Source: Silene latifolia
Taxonomy: Eukaryota > Streptophyta > Magnoliopsida > Caryophyllales > Caryophyllaceae
Assembly (NCBI RefSeq): GCF_048544455.1
Contig: NC_133538.1
Location: forward strand, 44,717,969-44,781,968
Direction: 5' to 3'
DNA: 64,000 nt
Below are positions 11,209 through 22,958 of this stretch, piece after piece. The translations under genes were made by a program, and so were the position numbers. The number at the start of each line of letters is the position of its first letter. Position 1 is the first letter of the stretch. The notes below the pieces were generated by a model, which searched no databases, was not told the DNA's origin, and saw only the letters and a list, made by a program, of their open reading frames with translations.

Positions 11209-11377
11209 TGTTACGAATTGTATCGTCCAAGCTTGCCTTTCTCATTAGAATAACAAGGTTTATATAGTACAGAATATCCTATAAATTAGGATCATATCAA
11301 AACTGATATTGACTAAATCATTGACATATTAACTAAGATATGACGAGATATTATATGGGCTAATATCTCGCCTAATA
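11209..11377 (-). repeat. Ale 5' LTR (right copy)
   Basis: Matches 6707-6875 base for base (169 bp). Followed by the second AAATG target copy at 11378-11382. Confidence 0.95.
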
Positions 11378-11382
11378 AAATG

Positions 11383-11717
11383 GCATTAATATCTTAAAGA
11401 CAAACATAGAGTCGGGAGATGATTGTGTAGCCCTTATTCGCGGTAGTAAGGATATTACTGTCAGTGGGGTCACTTGCGGTCCGGGTCATGGTATTAGCAT
11501 TGGAAGCTTGGGTGAGTCCGAAAATGAACAAGTCGAACACGTTGTGGTAAGACAATGTAGACTTTTTGATACTACAAATGGGTTGAGGATTAAAACCAAG
11601 GCTAGTGACATGTCTGGCACAGTAAGTAATATTACGTACCAAGATATCTCATTTCGGAACGTCGATAATCCCATCGTTTTCGACCAAAATTATTGCCCGT
11701 CCAGGACTTGTCGACAG
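11383..11717 (+). CDS. polygalacturonase exon 3, right half
   Basis: Continues the codon broken at 6706 once one AAATG copy is removed. It encodes the GDDC, GPGHGISIG and NGLRIKT motifs in one open frame and ends before donor GTATGT at 11718. The reading frame shows no decay, which supports recent disruption. Confidence 0.9.
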
Positions 11718-12682
11718 GTATGTGAGAAATTTTGATTTTATTCCGTAATTTGTTACTTTCTTTATGTTGTAAAAATTATTTGACTACCATTTAAATTACA
11801 TTGGTCAATTGTCAATATGCTACTGCTGGATGTTGATGTTGATGTTGTGATTGCTACCCCTCCAATAATTTATTCTATGGATAGTTGTCAGTTTTAATTA
11901 CAGTCTTATAATTAGAGAAACAAAGTTAGGTGGATGTATTCCAATATTATGTTAATGACTAGTTTTTTTGAAATTAATTTCAGCTCTAGTTTAGTTTAGT
12001 TTCATTCACTTCTGTTCAGTTCAGCTGTACTCACTTTAATTTAGTTCAGTTTAGAAAATAGTAGAGCCTAATTAGGGTATATGTTGTAAATATGTGATGG
12101 GTTTAGGATAGTTTGGTCATTTTAAAAGGAAAAAAAAATCCATTTTAAAAAGAAAAAAGAAATCCATAAAAAGAAGTAAAAGAAATAGGAAGAATAAAAG
12201 TTTTACATAAATAGGAAAGTGGAAAAATATGTGTGGTTGGAGTCCTTGGAGGAAGTACTCCATTTTGATTCATTGTAGTAAAAACACATCACTAGGTATT
12301 TTTTTTGAAATCGCTAGAAGTAGAAAAAAATTTATTATAGATTAATTGGATTTTTGGAAAAAATAAACTGACTAGCTTAAGTTTGTTCAAAATTGAATGG
12401 ATTATATACTACTTCTGTAAAAATAATATAAATATATTGGAAAATGGAAAAGAAACATTGAACTCAACTATGGATCGGAATATTATCTTTTAACATGTAA
12501 AGAACATGACATTGTTAAATTTTTATTAACATAAACATGTTTTTACTTGTCATAAATCAATTTAAATATAAATTTTGATATTGTATGTGGAAAACTACTT
12601 TTTATATCGTCTTCTCATTGACATATTATCATTGTTTATATATAATTAATTGATATCTTCTTTTCATTCTTTTAAATTAAAG

Positions 12683-12916
12683 GGTAATTCTCGAGTGCAA
12701 ATAAAGGACATCAAGTTTATAAACGTACACGGGACATCAAAGATAAACACTGCGGTAGTTTTACAATGCAGCGGAAGCAATCCATGCAAGGGGATCGAGT
12801 TGAAGGACATTAATATTGCTTACTACAAATACCAAGCTAGTACGATATCAAATTGCTCTAATGTTCATGGCCAATCTTCCGGTATACAAATACCTAAACC
12901 TTGTATCTCAGTATAG
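12683..12916 (+). CDS. polygalacturonase exon 4 (C-terminus)
   Basis: Starts after acceptor AAATTAAAG, phase 0, and ends with TAG at 12914-12916. It encodes the C-terminal beta-helix strands and the two conserved Cys regions (LQCSGSNPCKGIEL and the final KPC). Confidence 0.85.
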   Translation, partial: GNSRVQIKDIKFINVHGTSKINTAVVLQCSGSNPCKGIELKDINIAYYKYQASTISNCSNVHGQSSGIQIPKPCISV

Positions 12917-13107
12917 CACGATAGATCGACCTATCATTTCGACTTGTTCTTTGTGTCAATTGATCATATACGAGTTATCTAGTAACACCCGAGTAAGTAA
13001 CTTGGTAATATGTTTTCAGATGATTAATCACAAACAAAAGGTTATTTATATTCTGGATTACCTTTTTTTTTTACCTAAGCAATAGATTGGATATAATTAA
13101 TTACGGT
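12917..13107. other. 3' flank of the polygalacturonase
   Basis: AT-rich non-coding DNA with no recognised element, presumably the 3' untranslated region and terminator area. No firm polyadenylation signal can be chosen. Confidence 0.3.
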
Positions 13108-13283
13108 AATGATAAATACAGCCCTTAGGGCTGTATTTAAGAACTAAATTACTTCCCAAAATGGAATTAAATTAGGAATTTAAGACACAATTACGCGTAA
13201 ATTGATGTCATTAATGCTTGATTTAAGGTTTTCATTCCTTTTCTGGCACTTAAAATACAGCCCTTAGAGCTGTATTTATCATT
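13108..13283. mobile_element. small fold-back MITE
   Basis: About 37-bp inverted ends: AATGATAAATACAGCCCTTA at the left, and ATACAGCCCTTAGAGCTGTA just inside the right end, with the outer bases mirrored. Each end is itself nearly palindromic around CCCTTAGGG. I see no clear target duplication, so the superfamily is not assigned. Confidence 0.6.
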
Positions 13284-13463
13284 TTCCAATTAACTATATG
13301 GACATCAATTTAATCTCCATTAAATTAGTTTTTTTTTTAACTAATTGCAGGAAAGCCAATCAAAAATCCCCCTTACTCTTATGAGAGTAAAATTCTCAAT
13401 AATTTTCCTTCCAAAAAGGAATCTGGTTAAGTAAGGAAACAAGAATTCAATTTTATTAAATAA

Positions 13464-14500
13464 CTAGTATTGGTGCCCGGCTTCGCCCAGGCTACCTCTA
13501 CTTACCATTAATTTTTTTTTTTTTATTAAATAAAATTACTTAAACTTGCATAACCCATAAATTTATCATTAATATATTTTTATAACATATCCTAAAATTA
13601 CGATGAGATAAATTTTGAGACAAATTCACTATTCCCGCTATTAATATTTTACTCTTATTAATGGAACAATAGTAATAACATTTCACTACTTGCCCGTAAT
13701 CATTGTTACTTTCACTACTCCCGCCGTAATCATTGTTACTGTTACTACTATCGCATTAATATTGATAATTTCACTACTCCCGCCGTAATTATTGTTACTT
13801 TCGCTATTGCCGCATTAATATTGATTATTTCACTACTCCCGTTATTTCTACCACTCTCACTAATCTCGTTGATAATATTGTTACTTTTACTATTCAAATG
13901 AGTAATTACTATCATATAACTATATGTCTATATCTAATGTTACTACAATTCTTTTCTTTACTGACGAAATAATTTTTACTATTTAGGCATGCAATTTTAA
14001 GAGGATTATATATTTTTATAAATATATTACATATATACATTAAATCAAATCGAAAGAATTGTGCAATTTTATATATTATGCATTGTAACTTGAATTATTT
14101 ATAACCTACTTATTATATTTTTGTATGTTAAATAATTAACATCTCTATACATCTAATAAACTATAAAGTTTAATAAAATTGCATAGATTTAAAATTTAAT
14201 ATATAATTTTATGATGATAATAATTAATACTATAAGTGTGCATGTTTATACTAATTAATTATTTTATTTTAAGGAAATTGACCATCTTCTAGTCTTCTAT
14301 AAATATTTAGGAAAATGACATGGCATCTTCTTTCTTTTAGTTTCTTTGAAATTGACCATCTTAATTAATTATTTTATTTTAGGGAAATTGACAATCTTAA
14401 TTAATTATTTTATTTTAAGGAAATTGACCATGTTTAGGAAAATTACCAAGCTTCTATATAATTTAATTTTAACCCAAACTATGTAATATTTGCATTGAGA
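13464..14500 (-). mobile_element. candidate short Helitron (minus strand)
   Basis: Read on the minus strand, the left end has a GC-rich hairpin (CCTGGGCGAAGCCGGGC) followed by ACCAATACTAG and a T, the Helitron 3' signature. A possible 5' end, TCTCAATGC preceded by A, is at 14500. The inside is AT-rich and lacks genes. Around 13640-13890 it has imperfect repeats built on 'TTTCACTACTCCCGCCGTAA'. The 3' end is fairly safe, the 5' end a guess. Confidence 0.45.
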
Positions 14501-14830
14501 TCCCTTAATCGGGTCTATCACATGGTGCTATTGATTTAAAACTATATAGTATAATTAATTTGTATAACTTTCTTTAATTACATTGAAGTCCCTTGGTTTC
14601 TGGATTTAATACTCTCTTCGACCCAGAAGAAAGGTAACATGGTGAAAAATGGGTTATTTAAGAAAACTAGTTGTTTCTCCGCGCGCGTTGTGCGCGGAGA
14701 TCCAAGACGCGTTTTGTTCTATTGTCGAAGCTATCCTGTTTACGTCTAATGTTAACTGCGACTTCCTTAAAGTAGTGTGTTGTTGAGAATAAGTAATTTT
14801 TAATTTGTGTAGCATTAAATTGCTTCTATA

Positions 14831-15024
14831 CCGCTCCAGCAATAGCATTAAAGCCTATTGCGTCTATTACTTGTATTATCCAGGATATTGAGTCTATTGC
14901 GTCTCACTTTCACTGTTGCTCTCTTAGTTTCTGTCCTAGGGGAGTAAATAGGATAGCTCATAATCTTGCTCATGAAGTTCTGTTGTAAGCTATGTTATTT
15001 GTTGCTGTCAAAAAAAAAAAAAAA
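14831..15024 (+). mobile_element. 5'-truncated LINE with poly(A)
   Basis: The final codons of a plant LINE RNase H-like domain are readable (SIASHFHCCSLSF... GVNRIAHNLAHEVLL, then stop). A short tail and a pure A run to 15024 follow. The 12-bp duplication ATTGCTTCTATA flanks it at 14819-14830 and 15025-15036. This is a dead-on-arrival insertion inside Helitron A. Confidence 0.8.
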
Positions 15025-15036
15025 ATTGCTTCTATA

Positions 15037-16569
15037 AGTTCTTTTATTTTAAGGCAAGAAAATGTTAAGAGCCACATACTTTGTCATGAAACTTGCGTCT
15101 GCGAGACTCCTACATTTTTCAATAGCATGAACACTTATAATCTACATTATCCTTTATAATCGCTATGTAACACAATTTATCGACCACAACGAGCAATAAA
15201 TGGGTATATAATGATTAACTCATACTTGATCCTTGAAAATGCTACTTGTATTACAAACTTATTTTCTCTACGAAGAATAAATGATGAATCTTATATAACA
15301 TTATACTCTGGAATTCAAGGGAACCAAATAAAGTTCATGTAAGATACAAAAGTTTAATTAATTTACACGATCAAGGTCGTTTTGGCTGTCGAGCTTTCTT
15401 ACTCTAATATATTTATATTTAAAGACATCATACACATCATTCTTCTTCAAGAATGATGAGCTCCCCTTTTCCATAATAATCTTCAAATATCAAGTGCTGG
15501 TACCTGAAGAACTATATTGAGCAATGTTACTCAGTCGGTACCAAAGCCATTAGAATAACATAACTGTAACAAAATGCATAATGCGTAAATAAGGTCCCAA
15601 ACTCGCCAACTTATATGAGACGGTCCTACCTCGCTATTCTTACCAATCTTTTCTGATACAAGACTGGCTCATTATTCCCTAAATTGCGGAAACTTCATCT
15701 GGCCCGATTATCATTCTGACAACTCCTAGAAATCTGCATATTTCAAACTTCAGAAGATTCACAAGCCTCTCAAACAGACAGCCTTGCACATGTCAGTAGA
15801 TAGTGTAGATACATGACAATTTTACCCATTCAAGATATTTCAAGAAATAAGAGATAAGCAAGCAACAAATTAAGGACTAACTACGCTAAACGAATAAATG
15901 TTTCGCTGCATCAAAATTTCGCAGCTTTTCTTATATACGGCGGAAAAAAAAAGAGAAATGTCAAGACGATAAATTAAAGAGTAAAGCACATACAAAGTGG
16001 CTTCAACTTCATGTTTACAGATCCAGCCTCCACAATCTGAATGATTGAACGGGAAAGGACCAAGTATAAATTTTAATGGCCAATGAGAGGTCGGTCAATC
16101 CACCAGTATCCATTCGAGTGCCTGTGCAATCAACCACCTGCTTTGTGAGGGTCAAAATATCTACATAGAGGAAATGGGTCACCGACTCACTACCCATTTA
16201 TCTGCATCGGCACAAACCCTAGCAATTGACCAAGTAACAAGAGCTTATGCTCATCCCTGGTCGACTGAAAGAGCATAAACAATTGGTTAGCAAAACTACC
16301 AAACAAAGAGTCAAAACCGGACCCCTATACATATCTGGGTTAAATGTCATGGGGCCTGCCAGCCTGGGCCACATTCTGGGTGAGCCAGCAGCGGTACGAG
16401 CCATAGGGAAAGGCTTCATCAGGCAAACACGCAGGAATGGGTATGGTTTAGAACGGGGTACCAGCACACTATACCATGGGTTGAGGGTCCCCATTTCAGT
16501 ACATTTTGTCAAAACTATATGGAAGACACCAAGGCCATTAGCACTATACTATTATGCATTTTATCGAAA
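15037..16569. other. Helitron A interior, no recognised gene
   Basis: Short reading frames only (for example minus-strand 16015-16197 and 16219-16512) with no recognised domain. They could be more captured exons or introns, but I cannot support a gene. Confidence 0.4.
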
Positions 16570-17240
16570 CTAAGCACCCAAACTCATTGAAAGTATCCGA
16601 AGAACTTTTCATTACTTCCGTAAGCTTCAATTCCAAGTCTTGCTTTTCAGATATAAGAGTAGAAACTCGAGCTTGATCTTCTACTACGATTGCTGCTCTT
16701 GTTGCCTCAACTTTAACTCTCTCTGTAACAAAGTCACCATGAGAGCAAAAATACAACAAGCGGGCAATCCGATTAAATGCTTACTCAAGTTACCTCGAAA
16801 TCCAATTTTAGGTTATTTAACTCTTTTTCCCATATATGAATTTGATCGAGTGAACCCATAGAGGCCATACTGCCAGCAGAATCATTGATTGCTTGCTGCT
16901 TAATGGAATTGAGTTATGCTCTTAATGCGCCTGTGTATTCCTTAGCCTATTACAAGACAACAATAAGTCAAAAGGCACAAAGCTCAATAAATCAAACAAA
17001 AAAAACATACACAAGTGAAAGTCTGCCTCATGCTCTCACGTACAAAAATTGTGAAACGTACAATTTATAAGGGTTTGATAGAATGTGATAATGAGTAGTC
17101 GGTTAATAAACAACGGTCTCACAAAAAGTACTGCGTGATACCACCTCTTTTGAGAACTTATGACCAAAATAGACATCACAATTGCTTACTCTGTACTGCT
17201 CTTCCTCAGCCTTCTCAAAGATTTCACTGAAGTTTGTTCC
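16570..17240 (-). pseudogene. captured exons of an unidentified coiled-coil protein
   Basis: Three minus-strand exon-like blocks with splice-like borders lie in the same orientation as Helitron A. Block 1 (about 17240-17191) starts after TTGCAG and reads NFSEIFEKAEEEQY. Block 2 (about 16946-16786) starts after an AG and includes SMASMGSLDQIHIWEKELN before a GTAACT donor, with an in-frame TAA near its start. Block 3 (about 16737-16570) reads VKVEATRAAIVVEDQARV and continues as a Glu/Lys/Leu-rich helix. The composition suggests a long coiled coil. I cannot name the parent gene. The internal stop marks it as a fragment. Confidence 0.55.
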
Positions 17241-18724
17241 TGCAATTGCAATTCCAATCCAGTGAAAAGGCAAGCAAAAAATTAAAGTACCATACGAAAT
17301 ATAACATGAAAACTTAAAAGATGGTTTGTCATGTAAGACACATTAAGTCATTAACCATATAATTATATAAGTAATGATTATACGAAGTATATCTGGGTTC
17401 CTAGCCGATTCCCCATAGTTAGTTTCAGCAGCCCAATCAGATCCCCTGATATCTAATGTCACATTCTGAGTGTCTCCAATTATAGAGGTTCTTGATCACA
17501 CAACAAACCGAACACGGGGGTTGATGCCATGATAACATCTAAACGGGCAAATAGTTTTAGCGCCTCTTCCACTACACTATGTGGTTAATTTTTTCTTGTA
17601 TATCTCGAACTATAGAATCGTTCCTATTCATCTTGGGCAGACACAGCACACCTAAGATATCCCCTCAAATAGTGAACATTGGTCAAGGCTAAGTAAGCAA
17701 CCCCAAAAAAAAAAAAGCCAACGGACTACGCCAACATATTATATAATGCCCATTGAACAACAATGAGCCCCGTGCGCAACATTTTAAAAGCTTGTAACAA
17801 AACCGCTCTTCGGAGACAGACCAACTGGTGCAATGCTCACCCCATACAACAGCAAGTGTGGACACATTAATTTATAAGTACGACACCACTTAATAACACA
17901 TGTTATAAATATTAGCATACCACAACACAAACAACTAAGGGTATTGGAAAGGGCAGAATGCAAACATACATCATTTAAAAAGGGCAGAATGTAACAAAAC
18001 CCCTCCTTATATATGAATATAATCAAGTAAGGACATCCTCACCCTCCCTCCAATTCTCTTTTTTTGTCCCTTCATCCCTCTAAATCTGAACAAAACCAAG
18101 CAGGGAGACACGATCTTTCCCTTTCTCTGTCCATCTCCTTCCCTCGCCCCTTAATCAAACAAAGTCAAGCATAGACTAATTCTGCTTCCGTCCGTCCGTC
18201 CCGCTTAAACTTAACAAAATAAAAATAAAGTAGAGACTATCTCTTTGTAACACAATTACCTCTGTACCCACCCCTCTCCTACCCTTCATCCCCCCAACTG
18301 CGCTCATCTATCCACCCCCTCCCTCTCAATCTCAACAAATTAAGCACGTACATCGGTACATACGCTCTCTTTTTCTTCTTCACTTGGACTCGTAATTAAT
18401 TAAGGAAACTCGTTCTAGGGCCGTAGTATTGGGAGGAGCCCAGAGTTAGCCTCAAGTTCTGCAATTCTCAAACCCAAAGATCTGTAGCCAAAAAGAACAC
18501 AATAAATATAACAATCCATCAAATAACAATCTTTTGACACTTGTTTACGCGTATCATCGTAGCTACTTAAGGTTACCAAGGAACGAACCAAGACATCAGC
18601 CAAAACCCGCATATAAACCAACTAATTGAATGCAATCGCCAAAACCTATAATCGAAACTAATTAAGCTCAGATAGCTTAGGGTTGTACTAATAGAGGTCA
18701 AACCAGGATTTGACTCAAATATTT
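17241..18724. other. Helitron A interior, non-coding
   Basis: No recognisable gene. The part at 18040-18340 is pyrimidine-rich (many CCCTCTCC runs) and may be an old leader or promoter segment. Confidence 0.35.
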
Positions 18725-19040
18725 TGTAACACCCCGGCCCAAACCGGGTCGGGAGCGGTTACTTATGATAGCTCACCAGGCTGTGTACATGGCCCACAGA
18801 TCAACACGGGTCCTTTATAGAGCATTTTGTCCTCACTCATGCGCATCCCGGAAACCTTCCCAGGAGGTCACCCATCCTAAGACTACTCCCAGTCAAGCAC
18901 GCTTAACTTTGGAGTTCTTTTTGCATGGATGACCATAAAAGAAAGTACACTTTGTTGATATGAGTAGTACTTCCAATCCCTTTAAGCACTAGTCATTTAA
19001 GCCTATCACTGGACCTCTTCAATTACCGTGGGGTGTTACA
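18725..19040 (-). mobile_element. Cassandra-type solo LTR with embedded 5S rRNA-like sequence
   Basis: 316 bp, opening TGTAACACCCC and closing GGGGTGTTACA, flanked by exact 5-bp duplications TATTT (18720-18724 and 19041-19045). The middle contains the minus-strand 5S rRNA internal promoter region: CCCAGGAGGTCACCCATCCT and AAGCACGCTTAACTTTGGAG are near-exact 5S matches. This is diagnostic of Cassandra TRIM elements. No internal region or second LTR remains, so it arose by LTR-LTR recombination. It is not a 5S gene. Confidence 0.88.
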
Positions 19041-22000
19041 TATTTCCACCATTTTCAGACCTTCAAATACACCGATCAATTAAATGACATCTTTTTTCAT
19101 ATATTGAATGCAATTGATGAAACGTATAATCGTATAGCTTAGGGTTGTACTACCAGCAACCCTTCCCTCTCTTTACCACCACCATTCACGCCTTCTCATT
19201 GCTATAAGAAGTTTGTAATTAGAAGCAATACAAGCAAATCAAGATGAATTCATTAATCTTATTGACCATCCCTACTCTGAATACAGCTCCAGACAATTGC
19301 TAATCACTCCAAACCCCTGAAATTACCATGGATAACCTGAGTTCAATTTATTAGCAGCGTGGGAGGGTGCTTCCTTTTTTTGTTTGCATTGCATGCAATA
19401 TGCCTGCCCATTTCGTTTCTGATCCTCATTCCTCACACATACAGTCATCATTTAGTACTACTACTACTTAATTAACTCATTACTCATCTGGGTGGTATCT
19501 ATTCTTTCTCTGAATTCTAAGTTGATTCTACTTTAATTCTGCATACCTTTAGCGTTTCAACTCAACTAGGTAAGTATTCCATCTCAGATTTACCATCTAT
19601 TCACTAAAAAGGATCTCATCTTTTCAAATGTTTTCCATACCTTTTTCTAATTTTTGTTGAGGTACATCCTATCCTTTTCCAATTCAATATAGAGTGCTTC
19701 ATTTTTATTTTGTTGTAATTTGAATATTTGATTGGTATTGACTGGAATTGTATATTTGTATTATGACAAAATCAGTATGTGAAAAAGCATCGTACTGAAC
19801 ATTCAAAGTATATAGACAATAATATTTCCAGAAGAAAGTGAACTAACCTTCAAATAAATCGATCAGTGATGGTCAAGTTCAAATTAAGGTGATTACAACA
19901 ATTGACCAAAAGGATAGTGGTGACAAAGACTAAGAAAATTTATGGAGGAAACAAATTGAGAAAATATAATTCTGTAGCCGACGCACCTGGTCTTGGTGGT
20001 GTGAGAGTGAACAACAATAGTAGTCGAACACATGCTACTCGAATACGGCATGCGCGCTCAGATGTGCACACTGAAAATGTGAACCAGATGAGATATTGAA
20101 CCTGAGTAAAAAAAACAACTTATCCAATTGCAAAATTAAGGCATTGAAAAACACTGAACAAATACGATCCAACGGCTAAAGGGAAGAACTGACATAGGGG
20201 TCATTTATCATTTGGCATATTAGTTTTGGTTGAACTCGTTCATGTGACGGTCAGAGTTCTGGATATTGCAAGGTAATTATTTATTCTACAAAAAGCATGG
20301 TTAACATCAACAAAAGTATTTTGCAGCTTCTGATTAATGGCCTAAATAAAAACAGTGTTAATCAAGTTTCCAATACCCCAAAAATTATAATACTCCGCCT
20401 CTCTTTCCCTCCATCAATGACAAAAGCAACATTGTAATCATCATCTTCACCAACAACTCGATAATGGTGTGCTTATACTTATGTTTCTTCATCTATTTAC
20501 AGCCAACTCAGTAAGTTTACCCTTTTCCTTTCACCATGTTCCATAGGTGAATAATAATGAACAGAGTTACTTTATTCCACTGTTTCAAAGACGAATAATA
20601 GTGGGTTTTTGACTCAGACAAAGGGCCATATACCTTATATTTTTATGGACCTTGAATAGTCTGAATTCGAACTGTGCAGTCTGTGGCACTTAATGATGTT
20701 CACCACTAAAGTAAGTAGCAGAACAAACAATCTGCGAAATTGCAAATAACATCCTTCTTAGGTTACTCTACGCCACTGAACCAAACATTCACATTTAAAG
20801 AACAGAGAAACCAGTTAAGTAATAGTATGATTACCTGAATTTAATAAATGATCATGGTAACAGCTTGCTTAGTTGACCCATCACAAGTGACACCCTTGTG
20901 GATTATGACGCTCAGATGATACAACCTACAAATGAGTATCAAAAGTAAGAAAAATCTCAAACAATACATAATCCAGTCCTAGGATAACCTCTTTTAAGAT
21001 TCATATTTTCTACTATTGATCACCAATTTGGAAAACCCTATTAATGAATGTCTGTTAGTATAACAAAATAAGCATAAACGGGCCGAAATTAGAAGCCAAT
21101 CAAATTGACCAACTCAAAAAAAGTTCAAGCTAACTTTCAACAGAACAATTCACTATCTATGTAATCCCAAATTAATCGTCATAAAAAACTAGAATCAACG
21201 TAGAACAGATCACTAAACTTTTGATTTTAAGTCCAGGGTGAGTAACTTAATTAAATAAATAAGAAAACGTTTAATTTCAATCTACAAAAGGCATAATTAG
21301 CTATAAGTAACCTTTACAAAATGACCAATTAGTATCCCCTAATTTACTTATTCAAAGCCTATTATAATTAAGCCTAAACAGATCAATAAGATGTGGGTTT
21401 TAAACACAAATAGATCTGAACGAAAAGACAAAGCAATGTGCTCACATAGTAACACCGCAGTCGGCATCCCCGAGTAATGATCTGCAACCCTAAAGCAGAT
21501 TTGGCTGGAGGATGAATCCTGACCTGCAACCCAGTAAAGCGACAACGACAAGATCAGAACAGGGAAAAAAGAAGTGTGAGTGTAAACTAAAACTGAAAGT
21601 GTGATACAACCGCCAACGCTCCACCGTCACTTGTCACTTTCAGTCACCATTGATGCCATCATTTTCTGCTCCGACGTTCTATACACAGAGAAATCAATGA
21701 TGAATACAACATAATAAGACCAAATCAAAGCAACCCGTATAAATGACGATTGCATTTTCTCAACTCGTATTAAAACAACCTGTATCAAAACAACCAACAA
21801 TCAAATGATGGAGGAAACGAATTAAGAATTGGAAAGGGAAATAGAGAAGGGGCCATGGTTCAATTAATGCAATCAATGGTTCTTATACATTAACAATAAG
21901 CTAAGAAATGGTATCAGTGAACCAAAAAAACCCAAAAAACAACTCTAAAACTGAATAAACCACCTATAAAATCCTAAAATCAATCATCTAAAATAGAAAA

Positions 22001-22521
22001 CATCCAATCAAGAAACACTATAATTAAATAAAATCACCTTGGAATGTCCAGGACGGCATGACGAAGGGGAAACGACAACCATTGTAATCGATTATCAATT
22101 GTTTTTTCACCCAGATATCATCAACCAATTGATGGACCCCGCACCGATAGCATACCAAAATACCGATGGGTAATTGAAGGGAGCACCTGGGAAGCTTGGA
22201 AAAGGAAAATAAGGACATATTAAGAGATAGAGAAATGGAGAATGAATGAATGTCGGAAAATAATGAAGAGAAGACTAAAGGGAAATAATGAGTGGCTGAG
22301 AAAGGGAGAGAGTAAGGAGAATGAAAGAGTAGAGACTAACCAGCTCTAGGAAAGGAGGAGGAGGAGAGATGAAGAGAAGCAAGAGAGAATCAATAATATA
22401 AGAAGAATAAAGAGCAACAGTGCATATATTGTATCTCACGTGAGAAGCATGAAGTTTACTGGCCTACTGTTCATAAGCTACCAATTTTCACAAGTTTAGA
22501 CATTTATAAGGGTTGTAGAGA
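19041..22521. other. remaining Helitron A body
   Basis: AT-rich, without any recognised coding region. Short frames at 19902-20099 (+), 21348-21551 (-) and 22024-22218 (-) have no recognisable similarity. The last 250 bases form the presumed Helitron 5' end in minus orientation. Confidence 0.35.
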
Positions 22522-22958
22522 GGTAAAAAGGAGGGGTAAAGATGGAAAGATTAGTGAGTGGGCCACATGGGTAGTGGATATAATTAAATGGGTTTAGGTG
22601 AGTTAAATAAGGAGTTAGTGGGTGGGCCACATGATGGCATTTGTGTAAATATGAGGAGGGTATAAGGATTATATTGTCCAAAAACATGCCATTTATAGTA
22701 TGTTTCATTTTGTATGGTTCATCCATTTTAGGTAACTGTTACCTTTGGTCTGGGTCGGAGGGAGTATATAGTATTGATTATCTTTCAACTAAAATATTAC
22801 TCCGTATCTTGTAATTATTATAATCTTTTTTTAACTAAATTATAATATTTTAATTAAAATAAAACAAAACTGCTATAAATCTAAAAATGTGTATGTATAT
22901 GAAAAACTTATAAATTGATATTATTAGTTTCGTATAAAAAGACTTATCACATACGTAA

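Larger units (their letters stand above)
6707..11377 (-). mobile_element. full-length Ty1/copia (Ale-type) retrotransposon
   Basis: A complete 4671-bp element, antisense to the polygalacturonase. It has two 169-bp LTRs that match base for base as I read them, an initiator-Met-type primer site, a polypurine tract and one open polyprotein. Exact 5-bp target duplications AAATG lie at 6702-6706 and 11378-11382. The very short LTRs and N-terminal gag type (…IDPLSPYFLGSHD…) fit the Ale/Retrofit lineage. In element orientation the LTR starts TA rather than the usual TG and ends CA. Identical LTRs and an uninterrupted frame point to very recent insertion and possible competence. Confidence 0.95.
5032..12916 (+). 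pseudogene. polygalacturonase (GH28), exon 3 split by a copia insertion
   Basis: Plant exo-polygalacturonase-like gene. Exons are 5032-5175, 5773-6042, 6532-6706 plus 11383-11717 (one exon before insertion), and 12683-12916. All introns are GT-AG and phase 0. Without the insertion the product would be about 385 aa, normal for the family. It has an N-terminal signal peptide, and the four GH28 motifs occur in order: NTDGI in exon 3 left, then GDDC, GHGISIG and RIK in exon 3 right. The family hydrolyses alpha-1,4-galacturonan in the wall, with the Asp residues of NTD and GDD as catalytic residues. The retroelement sits between NTD and GDD. Read-through adds about 19 LTR-encoded residues before a stop at 6763-6765, leaving about 215 aa that lack two catalytic Asp. 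Outside the insertion no frame damage is seen, so this may be a recently inactivated allele. Confidence 0.9.
14667..22521 (-). mobile_element. Helitron A (minus strand, ~7.9 kb)
   Basis: The 3' end on the minus strand is CTCCGCGCACAACGCGCGCGG hairpin, then AGAAACAACTAG at 14667 followed by T, a textbook Helitron terminus. The 5' end is placed at TCTCTACAACCC (22521 on the minus strand) by resemblance to Helitron B (29503). Both continue with CCCTTnTAAATGT and, about 40 bases on, ATGAACAGTAG. No Rep/helicase coding region is present, so it is non-autonomous. It contains a LINE tail, a Cassandra solo LTR and captured exons. The exact 5' base is uncertain, since the base outside is not the expected one. 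Confidence 0.65.
14612..22764. mobile_element. Stowaway-like MITE split by a Helitron
   Basis: Inverted ends CTCTCTTCGACCCAGA at the left and, on the other strand, CTCCCTCCGACCCAGA at the right, each bordered by TA. The body (14612-14666 and about 22522-22764, roughly 300 bp in all) is interrupted by the Helitron at 14667-22521. The split MITE independently supports the Helitron limits. Confidence 0.65.

Noticed and set aside
18841-18930. 5S rRNA gene
   Set aside because: The 5S-like stretch is embedded in a TGTAACACCCC...GGGGTGTTACA unit with TATTT duplications, i.e. a Cassandra LTR, and it lacks a full 5S sequence.
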